In this document: in pieces, positions 1 through 6,854 of the stretch
Position numbering within the stretch: position 1 is the first letter of the stretch
Layout of the letters: the number at the start of each line of letters is the position of its first letter
NCBI GenBank assembly: GCA_007122185.1
Contig: SKUI01000184.1
Coordinates: forward strand, 1 to 6,950
Source of the DNA: Rhodothermia bacterium
GTDB lineage: Bacteria > Bacteroidota > Rhodothermia > Balneolales > Natronogracilivirgulaceae
DNA length: 6,950 nt
Direction: 5' to 3'
The notes under the pieces: model-generated
What the model was told of the DNA's origin: nothing
The model's input: the letters and a program-made list of their open reading frames with translations, nothing else
The model's database searches: none
Program-made: the position numbers and the translations under genes

Positions 1-1183
1 CCTCATGCAGATAAGATACGATGTGGTAGTGGTATATCGGAATGACAATTTTACGATAGATATAGTTTCTTTCAACCTTTTTTTTGATCTCCGAGGTTAT
101 TTCCTCCAGACCGATCCCGCGCGTTGCCGAAACAAGCACGGATCCGGGATATTCTTTTCTGATAGCCGCCATCTCTTCCGGAGAATCCACCAGATCCACC
201 TTGTTGAAGACAAGGATTTCCGGTTTATCGTCCGCTCCAAGCTCTTTCAGGGTTTCGTAGACCGTGTGGATGTACTCCTTTTTCATCGAAGAGGAGACAT
301 CGACCACATGCAGCAGCAAGTCTGCCTCGCGGATCTCGTCCAGTGTTGATTTGAAACTTTCTACCAGGTTGTGTGGAAGCTTGCGGATGAAACCTACGGT
401 GTCGGAGAGCAATACCTCCTCATGACCGACGGGAAGGCGGCGCACTGTGGAGTCAAGCGTTGCGAAGAGCCGGTCTTCCGCCAGCACGGATGTCTCGGTG
501 ATGGCGTTCATCAGCGAGGATTTCCCGGCGTTGGTATAGCCCACCAGGGCAACCCGCAGCGAATCACTGCGACCCTGGCGCTGCACTTTGCGCTGCTGAT
601 CCAGTTTTTGCAGTTTTTCCTTGAGGATGGCGATCCTGCGCCCGATAAGACGCCGGTCCGTCTCAATCTGGGTTTCACCAGGGCCCTTGGTACCGATGCC
701 GCCCTTGGTCCCCACACCCCCTTTCTGCCTGGAAAGGTGGGTCCAGAATCGGGTAAGGCGTGGCAGCAGGTACTGGAGCTGGGCAAGCTCCACCTGTGTT
801 TTGGCCGCCGCCGTTTTGGCCCGCGATGCGAAGATATCCAGGATCAATCCGCTGCGATCCAGCACTTTTACCTTGGTAGTACGCTCGATATTCCGGACCT
901 GCGTGGGGGAAAGGTCATCGTCAAATATTACGAGGTCGGCAGAAGTGTCCTTGATTTTCTGGCGCACTTCCTGCAGTTTTCCCTTGCCGATGTAAGTGCT
1001 CACATCCGGACTGTTCCGGTGCTGCAGCATTTTTTCCACGGTAACACCGCCGGCCGTATCCGTCAGAAGTTCAAGCTCTGCAAGATGTTCTTCTGCAAGG
1101 TATTTGTCCGTCGTGTCCCCGTAAATACCAACCAGTACTGCACGCTCTTTTTCTTCGATATTCGTTTTGAGATCGCTGTTCAA
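1..1183 (-). CDS. hflX: GTPase HflX, C-terminus cut off by the left window edge
   Basis: HflX is a ribosome-binding GTPase of the Obg-HflX family that rescues or splits stalled 50S/70S ribosomes during stress (family knowledge). About 394 residues are visible. The N-terminal HflX domain begins near 'AVLVGIYGD' (about residues 14-22) and ends in a glycine-rich stretch leading to GPGETQIETDRR (from G167). The GTPase motifs are all present: G1 GYTNAGKSS (215-223), G3 DTVGF (261-265), G4 NKVD (327-330) and G5 SAT (from 352). The reading frame is open to base 1, so the C-terminal domain is incomplete. There is no in-frame ATG between the upstream stop near 1249 and the conserved N-terminus. TTG at 1181-1183, preceded by an AGGCAGG-like site, is therefore the best start. 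An additional GGxGTK hexapeptide (residues 155-166 hold two copies) is unusual. The gene lies 66 bases downstream of a membrane-protein gene on the same strand, probably co-transcribed. Confidence 0.95.
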   Translation of the reverse strand, partial: MNSDLKTNIEEKERAVLVGIYGDTTDKYLAEEHLAELELLTDTAGGVTVEKMLQHRNSPDVSTYIGKGKLQEVRQKIKDTSADLVIFDDDLSPTQVRNIERTTKVKVLDRSGLILDIFASRAKTAAAKTQVELAQLQYLLPRLTRFWTHLSRQKGGVGTKGGIGTKGPGETQIETDRRLIGRRIAILKEKLQKLDQQRKVQRQGRSDSLRVALVGYTNAGKSSLMNAITETSVLAEDRLFATLDSTVRRLPVGHEEVLLSDTVGFIRKLPHNLVESFKSTLDEIREADLLLHVVDVSSSMKKEYIHTVYETLKELGADDKPEILVFNKVDLVDSPEEMAAIRKEYPGSVLVSATRGIGLEEITSEIKKKVERNYIYRKIVIPIYHYHIVSYLHE

Positions 1184-1188
1184 ATAAA

Positions 1189-1195
1189 CCTGCCT
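1189..1195 (-). promoter_or_regulatory. Putative ribosome binding site of hflX
   Basis: On the minus strand an AGGCAGG sequence lies 5 bases upstream of the TTG at 1181-1183. It contains two overlapping AGG cores at usable spacing. It matters because the frame has no ATG upstream of the conserved HflX N-terminus, so this site supports TTG as the true start. The match to a Shine-Dalgarno consensus is only partial. Confidence 0.45.
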
Positions 1196-1249
1196 GTATT
1201 TACTATTCCGGGGATGATGATAAAATGGATGATGATATAACGGATATGG

Positions 1250-1825
1250 TTATTTAAGCTGTTCAATTCCGGCGCTTTCAAATTCACCGAGGCTGAACCG
1301 GCGGCCAAGTTTTTTCTGCATAATATGAGAAAACAGCACCCGCTTGCCAGCAGGGATGTCCAGCTCCAGCCGTATGCTGTGCGTCCGCTCACCCGGTACG
1401 TGCTCCGGATAGAAAAATATGTATTTCAAATTCTTGCCGTCATTGCGCTCTACATAGTCCATGATACGATTCCAGGCCACGGTTTGGGACGGATCATTGA
1501 TATTTTTGACAATCCCGTGATCTGTGACATAGCGCTTGGACATAAGATAGCTGGTGACAAACCAGGTCAGACCTATCCAGTTGTAACAGACCATGGCCAC
1601 TGCGAGATGGTAGAGCTGCTGCGCATACACCAACGCCGACAAGGTGATGGTCATGACAAGAAAAATGGTTGAAAAGAGCGGGAAACCGAGGAGTTTGCCG
1701 GATTTCCAGCTGATTTCGACATGACGCAGGCGTAAGGCATTGGAAGCGGTGACCATCATGATCATCGTTGTTGCGAGTGTTACCAATGCCAATATCACAA
1801 GGTGAACTGTAGCAATATCTATCAT
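1250..1825 (-). CDS. Three-helix membrane protein with a soluble, possibly PH-like C-terminal domain
   Basis: I do not recognise a named family; the product is 191 residues. Three hydrophobic stretches are visible, at about residues 5-27, 46-66 and 72-94. A charged cytosol-type linker (28-43, with RLRH and WKSGK) separates the first two. The remaining roughly 95 residues are soluble and start at 'KRYVTDHGIVKN'. They have the strand pattern 'GIVKN..TVAWNRIMDY', then 'LKYIFFYP', 'IRLELDIP' and a closing helix. This resembles bacterial PH-like tails such as DUF5673-type proteins (inference from the pattern only). The start is ATG at 1823-1825; a TTG two codons earlier is possible, but the AGGGT site sits too close to it. 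The gene begins 12 bases after the stop of the BatA-type gene and is followed by hflX, so it is probably the middle gene of an operon. Confidence 0.8.
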   Translation of the reverse strand: MIDIATVHLVILALVTLATTMIMMVTASNALRLRHVEISWKSGKLLGFPLFSTIFLVMTITLSALVYAQQLYHLAVAMVCYNWIGLTWFVTSYLMSKRYVTDHGIVKNINDPSQTVAWNRIMDYVERNDGKNLKYIFFYPEHVPGERTHSIRLELDIPAGKRVLFSHIMQKKLGRRFSLGEFESAGIEQLK

Positions 1826-1831
1826 ATGCAA

Positions 1832-1836
1832 ACCCT
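1832..1836 (-). promoter_or_regulatory. Ribosome binding site that decides the start of the 191-residue membrane protein
   Basis: On the minus strand AGGGT lies about 7 bases before the ATG at 1823-1825, a normal spacing. It is almost adjacent to the alternative TTG at 1829-1831, which argues against that longer start. The site sits in the short gap after the stop codon of the upstream gene at 1838-1840, as expected for a coupled operon. Confidence 0.55.
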
Positions 1837-1837
1837 G

Positions 1838-3964
1838 TTACTCATCAGCGGTTTCCGTTCGGTACTTCCTTGAAATAATACATTCTGCAACCATAAAAGC
1901 AAGTGCAATAAAAATAAACCAGTTCCATATTTCTCTGCCGAAACTGATGGTTGCCATGGCGGACCTTATTTCATCAGCACTGTATCCGGCAATGCTGACC
2001 ACTCCCGCCACGGGGATGATTTCTGTCAGAAATTGTCGAGTTTCTGCTAGGGATAACGAAGTAAAATCCGATTCCGATATATCCTGATTGATGGCTATAG
2101 CAGTTTTTTTTCCATCCAGCTGCAGCTCCAGCCATCCGGGCTGCCATTCCTGTGCGGGATAGCGTATGCGAAGCCCCCTGGCGCTGGCCGCCGTTTCCGG
2201 CCGGATCTGCTCCCCGTTGAGATGCAGGGTAACCTGCGCTCCGAATTCCGTGAAATAACGGTCAAACGGAGAGCCAAGGATATGCTCTCTCACTCCGCCA
2301 TGCTCCCAGGCAACCACGTAGAGCAGCATTCGGTATACCAGCGGGGCATAGATCGGTTTGATGCTCATATTGGACCAGCCGGGACTGAATCCCATGCTAC
2401 CCACCATGACCATACCGTCGCCGAAAGAGTGTTCCACAAAAAGCGGCTCTCCAAGGTTCGTGCGAAGCACGGCGGCCCCGGACCCGTCATCCCGCTGGTA
2501 CCGCCAGTAGTGGAAAATGGCGGGCATATCTATGCGCAGCTCCTCATCACCATTCTCGAAAAGCTCGGCTGCCAGCAGATGCCCGCCGTCAAGCGGCTGC
2601 AGGGAGGCAATTTCTTCAAACCTGCCATAAGAGCCCCTCATACCCGTGAAGGAACCGGCATTGAGCTGACCCAGAAATCGGTTGTAGTTCTCGATATTCC
2701 CCTGTTCGGAAGGCACAAACAGGATCCCCCGCCCCTGCTGCACGAACTGCACCAGCTCCGCCTGCAGGTAATCGGGAATGCTCCTCAGACTTTCCAGGAT
2801 GATGGCGTCAAATGTATCCAGATCATACTCCCTGAGCGTACTCACATCGGTAAAGGAAGCGTGGATGCGGGTGCCGGTTTCACTGGCAGCGATCAGAGCG
2901 GGACGCAGATAGGAGCGGCGGGTCCCATCCTCCCCGCGGTCACTGACAAGCAACACATTCCTGCTCAGGGGCACCTCAATGGAGAAATAGCGCTTGTGGT
3001 CAAATGTGTGGGTTCCGCCCTCAAGGATGGCCCTGCCACGGATGACGCCCGGCGACTCGGGTATGATTTCAAAAAGCAGTTCACGCTCCTGACTGCCTTC
3101 CAGGCTGACCTCATACTGTCCGATGCGCTCTCCGTCGATCTCCAGGCTGAGATAGTGGTTATATACCGGCTGGGCGCCATAGTTTTGAACGGTGACCGAA
3201 ACCCCGGCCGGCACATCGACGCCCAGAAACTGTCCGGCCACCTCCACACCGGAAATCCCCACGTTCTGGAAGGAGTTGTCACCGACGCGAATGAAAATCA
3301 CGGGAATCCATTCACGGTCGCCTTCCGACGGCCGAAATCCACCATCAAGTTTTTGAAGATGCGTTTTTCGCGCATCGGATATCCAGTACACGCGTCCGCG
3401 GGCGCCCGGTTCATCATACAACCGCTCCTGAATATAGGCCATTCTTTCGGCCGGAAAGCCACCTTTGTTGACTGGTTGCAGCTCCTCCAGATATCGCAGG
3501 GCCTCCGCCCGGCGCATGAACCGTCCCGAAGCCAGCTCGCCATGCGACGGGACAATCAGAAAGCGCGCTTCTTCGCCGGACTGGTTCACGATCTCGACGG
3601 CGGCGCCGCGTGCCTGGTCCATGTAAGGCCCTGCCTCGTCAATCTGCATCATGCTGGGACCGTTGTCGACCAGTATGGCGACGTGATCACTGCGCGCGGA
3701 AGCGCCCAGCCATCCGGCCACCTGGGAGGGAAGGAATGGCCGCGCCAGGGCAAGGGCCAGCATCGCCACAGCCATCACCCGCATGGCAAGAAGGAGGTAT
3801 CGCTTCAGGTTGATGCGCCGGATCGTCGACTTTTGCAGCTCCTGGAAAAAAGCCAGTGTTGAAAATGCAATTTTCCGCGGTTTGCGCAAGTTTATCAGGT
3901 GGATGATGACCGGTATGGCGGCGGCTGCAAGCGCGGCCAGCAAGATTGGATTCAAAAAACTCAT
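1838..3964 (-). CDS. BatA-domain membrane protein with a degenerate von Willebrand A-like domain
   Basis: The product has 708 residues. Residues 1-80 are the classic BatA/aerotolerance N-terminal module: MSFLNP, a first helix (about 4-26), the 'IHLINLRKPRKIAFSTLAFF' signature, then a second helix (about 56-78) ending in ALARPFLP. Residues 95-200 resemble a von Willebrand A fold, with 'VAILVDNGPSM' (D100-x-G102-x-S104) and 'VYWISD' (D197). The first serine of the usual DxSxS metal site is glycine. Residues 235-330 look like a beta-sandwich ('VPAGVSVTVQNYGAQPV'). Residues 335-430 look like a class I amidotransferase-like fold ('NVLLVSDRGE', 'FDAIILE', 'GRGILFVPS') without a recognisable catalytic cysteine. 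A last helix (about 679-697) anchors a short charged tail. The protein should sit in the inner membrane with a large central domain whose side is not certain. Its role is unknown; related Bat proteins are linked to stress tolerance and envelope functions. It is probably the first gene of the unit that includes hflX. Confidence 0.9.
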   Translation of the reverse strand: MSFLNPILLAALAAAAIPVIIHLINLRKPRKIAFSTLAFFQELQKSTIRRINLKRYLLLAMRVMAVAMLALALARPFLPSQVAGWLGASARSDHVAILVDNGPSMMQIDEAGPYMDQARGAAVEIVNQSGEEARFLIVPSHGELASGRFMRRAEALRYLEELQPVNKGGFPAERMAYIQERLYDEPGARGRVYWISDARKTHLQKLDGGFRPSEGDREWIPVIFIRVGDNSFQNVGISGVEVAGQFLGVDVPAGVSVTVQNYGAQPVYNHYLSLEIDGERIGQYEVSLEGSQERELLFEIIPESPGVIRGRAILEGGTHTFDHKRYFSIEVPLSRNVLLVSDRGEDGTRRSYLRPALIAASETGTRIHASFTDVSTLREYDLDTFDAIILESLRSIPDYLQAELVQFVQQGRGILFVPSEQGNIENYNRFLGQLNAGSFTGMRGSYGRFEEIASLQPLDGGHLLAAELFENGDEELRIDMPAIFHYWRYQRDDGSGAAVLRTNLGEPLFVEHSFGDGMVMVGSMGFSPGWSNMSIKPIYAPLVYRMLLYVVAWEHGGVREHILGSPFDRYFTEFGAQVTLHLNGEQIRPETAASARGLRIRYPAQEWQPGWLELQLDGKKTAIAINQDISESDFTSLSLAETRQFLTEIIPVAGVVSIAGYSADEIRSAMATISFGREIWNWFIFIALAFMVAECIISRKYRTETADE

Positions 3965-4043
3965 CCAAAAAGTGATATTTTATATAATTATGACGTTCTC
4001 TTTAAAACGCTGTGCCCGTCGGGGTATTTCCCAATACTTTCCT
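3965..4043. promoter_or_regulatory. Divergent intergenic region with probable promoters for both directions
   Basis: This 79-base, AT-rich gap separates the start codons of two divergent genes, so it or the adjacent coding ends must hold both promoters. Leftward, TTTAAA (plus coordinates 4001-4006) and TATAAA (3979-3984) are spaced 16 bases apart on the minus strand and resemble a weak sigma-70 promoter; it would give a very short leader before the ATG at 3964. Rightward, TATAAT occurs at 3983-3988 but has no convincing -35 partner. I found no clear Bacteroidota-type TAnnTTTG box. The assignment is therefore tentative at the level of exact boxes, but fairly safe for the region. Confidence 0.4.
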
Positions 4044-4109
4044 ATGATAGCAAGATCCACGTTTCCGTTTCGATTTTTTTTCATTCCCCTGCTCTTTCTT
4101 GCCGCCTGC
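4044..4109 (+). other. Lipoprotein signal peptide with lipobox
   Basis: The first 22 codons encode a short basic n-region (R4, R10), a very aromatic hydrophobic core (FFFIPLLFL) and the lipobox LAAC, with the acylated cysteine at residue 22. Ser-Gln follows the cysteine; no Asp is present at +2, so the E. coli-type inner-membrane retention signal is absent. This fixes the start at 4044 and predicts export by Sec and processing by lipoprotein signal peptidase. Confidence 0.85.
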
Positions 4110-6749
4110 TCGCAGCATGCCGATGACCGGGAATGGTGGTCGGCCATACCAGAAGAAGTGCCGCTGGTCATGCTGTTTCATGATGCTGATGTCAGTACGG
4201 TGCTGCAGGACAGAAGGATGCTGGCCCTGGAAGAACTTTCCGATGTGCGCATCGGGATGATCTCGGACGTAACGGAGCAGGTCCAGGCACCGGTGACGCT
4301 CAAAGCCGTTGCACTCTATCCAAGCGGCACACATCAGCTCCAACCCCTCTTCATCATGGATGATCCGGGTACCGGCATCGGTCCCATCGCCACATCGTTT
4401 CGCAGGGAATTTGCGGAAAACAGCTACCGGTTCCACAATCAGGAGATTCACATCCTTCATCTGGGACGCCAAAAAATGTACGGGGCCCAGATCCGCGACC
4501 TGATTTTTCTCAGCCGGAACAGCGCCGCGGTGGAAACCAGCATCCTTGCTCTTTTCGGGGAGCATCCGGGAATCGGCGATATTGATGCGTCCCATGAGAA
4601 CGGTTCTTACCTGCTTAATACGCCGCAGCTGGCAAAGTGGGTCAAACTGCTTGGCGCACCCCGCTACCTGCCGCGTTTATCCGGACTGTTTGAAGGTACC
4701 GGCCCGGCCTTGCTCTCGGTTTCGGACAACAGGTACGATGATCCGCTCTTCAAGGCAACACTGAGCGGCTCCATCCCGCTCACGGACACGGACGCATCCC
4801 CTTTTCTGAATACTTTTTCAGCCGCACCCGCCCCATCCGACCTGGATCGTTACATCCCTTTGGATGCTGCTTTTTTTGCCATTTTCCACCAGTCACCCGA
4901 AGTCCGGATTCCAGAGGACACTCCCCGGACCGGCCGGCTCGACTCGCTGCTGCTGTCGGACCCCGATCTTGTTGCCGAAATCCGGGGCACCCTGGCTCGC
5001 CCAACCGCCTTACTTGCGTTTGAAGCAAGCGGTTTCCTTTCCGTCGGTGAGCATATGTATCTGCGCCGGCTGGAAGATCCGGCAGGTTTCCAGCGGATCC
5101 TTCGCAATCTGCAACGGGATGGATTCGCAGAGGAGAGCAATGACGTTTTTTACATCAACAGCAACGTGCTGGGACAGCTGCTGGGCGGACCGCAAAGCCG
5201 CCTCACCGATTTTTACGTACTTCGTTCGGCCAATGCGGCCGTAATCACCAAACGATCGGGACTCGCCCGGCGTGTCGATCAGGATCGCCGGCGGCGGACC
5301 GTTGTTTACTATGACGACGCCTATATGGAGGTGCGTGAACGTCATCCGGAATCGGTAAGCGCCTTTCTCTTTTCCCGCTCCGAGCGATTGCTCAATTATC
5401 TTGAGCCCATGCTCAACCCGGTCAACCATGCCCGCTTTCTGGGTTCACTCGCAGATGTGAATACCGTCAGCGTGGTACGCAGCGGAGACCGGCTATCCTT
5501 CCAGATGGATGTCTACGTAAGTGAGGATCGAACTGAGCCGGTCCGCAATGTATGGGTGTATGATTTGAGGGGATCCCGGATTACTGGAAAACCCCTGCTT
5601 GCCAACATCGGAGGCGGGGCACGCGACGAGATTCTTGTTGCAACCGAAAGCAACCATATTTACGGTATTGCCGCCGACGGCACAGGGTTCCTCGAGATCA
5701 ATACAGGCAACGACCGCCCTGTCGGGTCACCGCTGGTTTATGACTGGTATGCCAACAAGCAATACGCCATTATGATCGCCGCGGGAAACAAGATCTACGC
5801 CTGGAACAACCGGGGTATACCGCTTCCCAATTTTCCGGTCGCCATGGAGGAACGGATCACGACACCACTGACCCTGGCGGATGTGGCCCGTGACGGCCGG
5901 CCGGAAATGATCGTGACTACGGCTGACCGCAAGGTGCATGTGCTGGATCAGCGGGGCCGCAACATCCAGGGATGGCCGCAGGATGTGAACGTCCAGGTCA
6001 CACAGCAACCCGTCTTTAGTGAATTTGGAGGAGAACAAAGTGTGTGGATCACGGCAGGAAACGGTCTTTTCGCATTCTCACCGCGCGGAAACCTGCGCAT
6101 TGGCTTTCCGGTTTTCATTGAGTCCGATCTGGGTCCGGTCACGTTCCACGGGAACCGCATCCTCGCTGGTGCTTCAGATGGACATTTGTACGCTATTGGA
6201 CGCGAACCGTTTTTCGCCGATTCGCTGGTAGTTTCGCTGGACAACAACGGACCTGCACTGGATCCGGACCCGGACAACAGATCTGCAACTTCCGGTTCGG
6301 GAAGTTCGGGAAGTTTTCATGTGCGCCGGGTCTACGTCGGCAATGCGCCGATTATCAATGCGCCGATCGTTCAAACCCTGACCATCGATCATGATAACGG
6401 TCAGCGCATCCGTGAACGGATGATCGGTGTGCAGACCCAGAATGGCAACCTTTTTCTGCTTAGTGAAGCCGGACATCTCCGGATGACACGGAATATGGGC
6501 CAGCCGGCCGCTTCCTACGACAACATGATGATCACCGACCTGAATGGCAACGGTAAAACCGACATGGCCGGCGTTTCTGCCAATGGCCGTGTCTATGCCT
6601 GGCAGGTGGAATCGGGCGAGCAGGTTCCGGACCTCCCCTCTGCGTCCATGCGCTACCCGATCGTAAACGATATCCTCGGAAACGGTGATAAAGAGCTTAT
6701 CGGACAGACCAGGGATGGCTTGCGGTGCTGGTCTTTCCGACAGCCCTGA
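4044..6749 (+). CDS. Large lipoprotein: DUF3352-like N-terminal half and FG-GAP-like beta-propeller C-terminal half
   Basis: The product has 901 residues. The start at ATG 4044-4046 gives a clean lipoprotein signal: R4 and R10, a hydrophobic core, and lipobox L19-A20-A21-C22. Upstream in-frame ATGs (for example 3990) would add an unlikely basic leader. Residues 30-500 contain repeated patterns such as 'AIPEEVPLVMLF', 'LNTPQLAKWVKLLG' and 'YIPLDAAFFAIF', which loosely resemble DUF3352 proteins (inference). From about 505 onward, propeller-type repeats appear with a shared core: NIGGGARDEILVAT (521-534), DVARDGRPEMIVTT (613-626), DLNGNGKTDMAGVS (832-845) and DILGNGDKELIGQT (876-889). Between them are 'HIYGI', 'KVHVLD', 'GHLYAIG' and 'RVYAW' strands. 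Asp/Asn/Gly loops suggest calcium-binding FG-GAP/VCBS blades. A Ser/Gly-rich insert (about 737-758) interrupts the propeller. The product should be anchored in the outer or inner membrane. It is divergent from the BatA-type gene. No enzymatic motif was seen. Confidence 0.88.
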   Translation: MIARSTFPFRFFFIPLLFLAACSQHADDREWWSAIPEEVPLVMLFHDADVSTVLQDRRMLALEELSDVRIGMISDVTEQVQAPVTLKAVALYPSGTHQLQPLFIMDDPGTGIGPIATSFRREFAENSYRFHNQEIHILHLGRQKMYGAQIRDLIFLSRNSAAVETSILALFGEHPGIGDIDASHENGSYLLNTPQLAKWVKLLGAPRYLPRLSGLFEGTGPALLSVSDNRYDDPLFKATLSGSIPLTDTDASPFLNTFSAAPAPSDLDRYIPLDAAFFAIFHQSPEVRIPEDTPRTGRLDSLLLSDPDLVAEIRGTLARPTALLAFEASGFLSVGEHMYLRRLEDPAGFQRILRNLQRDGFAEESNDVFYINSNVLGQLLGGPQSRLTDFYVLRSANAAVITKRSGLARRVDQDRRRRTVVYYDDAYMEVRERHPESVSAFLFSRSERLLNYLEPMLNPVNHARFLGSLADVNTVSVVRSGDRLSFQMDVYVSEDRTEPVRNVWVYDLRGSRITGKPLLANIGGGARDEILVATESNHIYGIAADGTGFLEINTGNDRPVGSPLVYDWYANKQYAIMIAAGNKIYAWNNRGIPLPNFPVAMEERITTPLTLADVARDGRPEMIVTTADRKVHVLDQRGRNIQGWPQDVNVQVTQQPVFSEFGGEQSVWITAGNGLFAFSPRGNLRIGFPVFIESDLGPVTFHGNRILAGASDGHLYAIGREPFFADSLVVSLDNNGPALDPDPDNRSATSGSGSSGSFHVRRVYVGNAPIINAPIVQTLTIDHDNGQRIRERMIGVQTQNGNLFLLSEAGHLRMTRNMGQPAASYDNMMITDLNGNGKTDMAGVSANGRVYAWQVESGEQVPDLPSASMRYPIVNDILGNGDKELIGQTRDGLRCWSFRQP
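6296..6313 (+). repeat. 9-base tandem duplication encoding a Ser/Gly linker
   Basis: TTCGGGAAG occurs twice in direct succession (6296-6304 and 6305-6313) inside the lipoprotein gene. It encodes part of a SGSGSSGS linker at about residues 750-757 between two propeller sections. The copies are identical, so the duplication may be recent or may slip. Confidence 0.75.
6342..6367 (+). repeat. 11-base direct repeat encoding NAPI-INAPI
   Basis: AATGCGCCGAT occurs at 6342-6352 and again at 6357-6367, 15 bases apart and in frame. It gives the peptide repeat NAPIINAPIV at about residues 767-776 of the lipoprotein, just after the Ser/Gly linker. It is a local in-frame duplication in the insert between propeller blades. 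Confidence 0.7.
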
Positions 6750-6810
6750 GCCGGCTCACCCGCCACAAGATTGCTGTAAGGTGCACGGAACAACAGGCAG
6801 CGTGCCATTT

Positions 6811-6854
6811 AACCGGGTGGATACAGTCCGTCAACCGGGCGGATACTGTCTGTC
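6811..6854. repeat. Imperfect 22-base tandem repeat, two units, between convergent genes
   Basis: Unit one (6811-6832) and unit two (6833-6854) both begin AACCGGG and match at 19 of 22 positions, differing at unit positions 8, 15 and 19. A weaker, shortened third resemblance starts at 6855 (AGCCGGATGAGTCC) inside the neighbouring gene. ACAGTCCG (6823-6830) can pair with CGGATACTGT (6840-6849), with a two-base bulge and a nine-base loop, so the pair of units can fold. There is no T-run after it, so a factor-independent terminator is not supported. The last two bases of unit two overlap the stop codon of the minus-strand gene. The rest of the 103-base gap (6750-6810) holds nothing I can name. 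Confidence 0.65.

Noticed and set aside
371..1240. Open frame of 289 codons on the plus strand opposite hflX
   Set aside because: The minus-strand frame carries all HflX GTPase motifs; the plus-strand product has no recognisable motif and is best read as a shadow.
2222..3862. Long open frame (546 codons) on the plus strand opposite the BatA-type gene
   Set aside because: It lies wholly antisense to a gene with clear domain signatures. Its translation is rich in His, Arg and Pro, with no recognisable domain, and it is typical of a shadow frame in moderately GC-rich DNA.
3983..3988. Exact TATAAT as a rightward -10 box
   Set aside because: No -35-like hexamer lies at 16-18 bases upstream, and the surrounding DNA is AT-rich, so an exact match alone is weak evidence; it was only mentioned within the intergenic region.
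3783..4043. N-terminal extension of the lipoprotein gene to the ATG at 3783 or 3990
   Set aside because: The extension would overlap the divergent gene or add a basic leader in front of a clean lipoprotein signal peptide with lipobox LAAC; the ATG at 4044 explains the signal without it.
6748..6757. Perfect 10-base palindrome GAGCCGGCTC overlapping the lipoprotein stop codon
   Set aside because: It has no loop and no following T-run, and a 10-base palindrome in GC-rich DNA is readily expected by chance; it is not enough for a terminator or operator call.
6783..6805. Possible hairpin GCACG...CGTGC in the convergent gap
   Set aside because: Only five base pairs with a 13-base loop and no T-tract on either strand; too weak to call a terminator.
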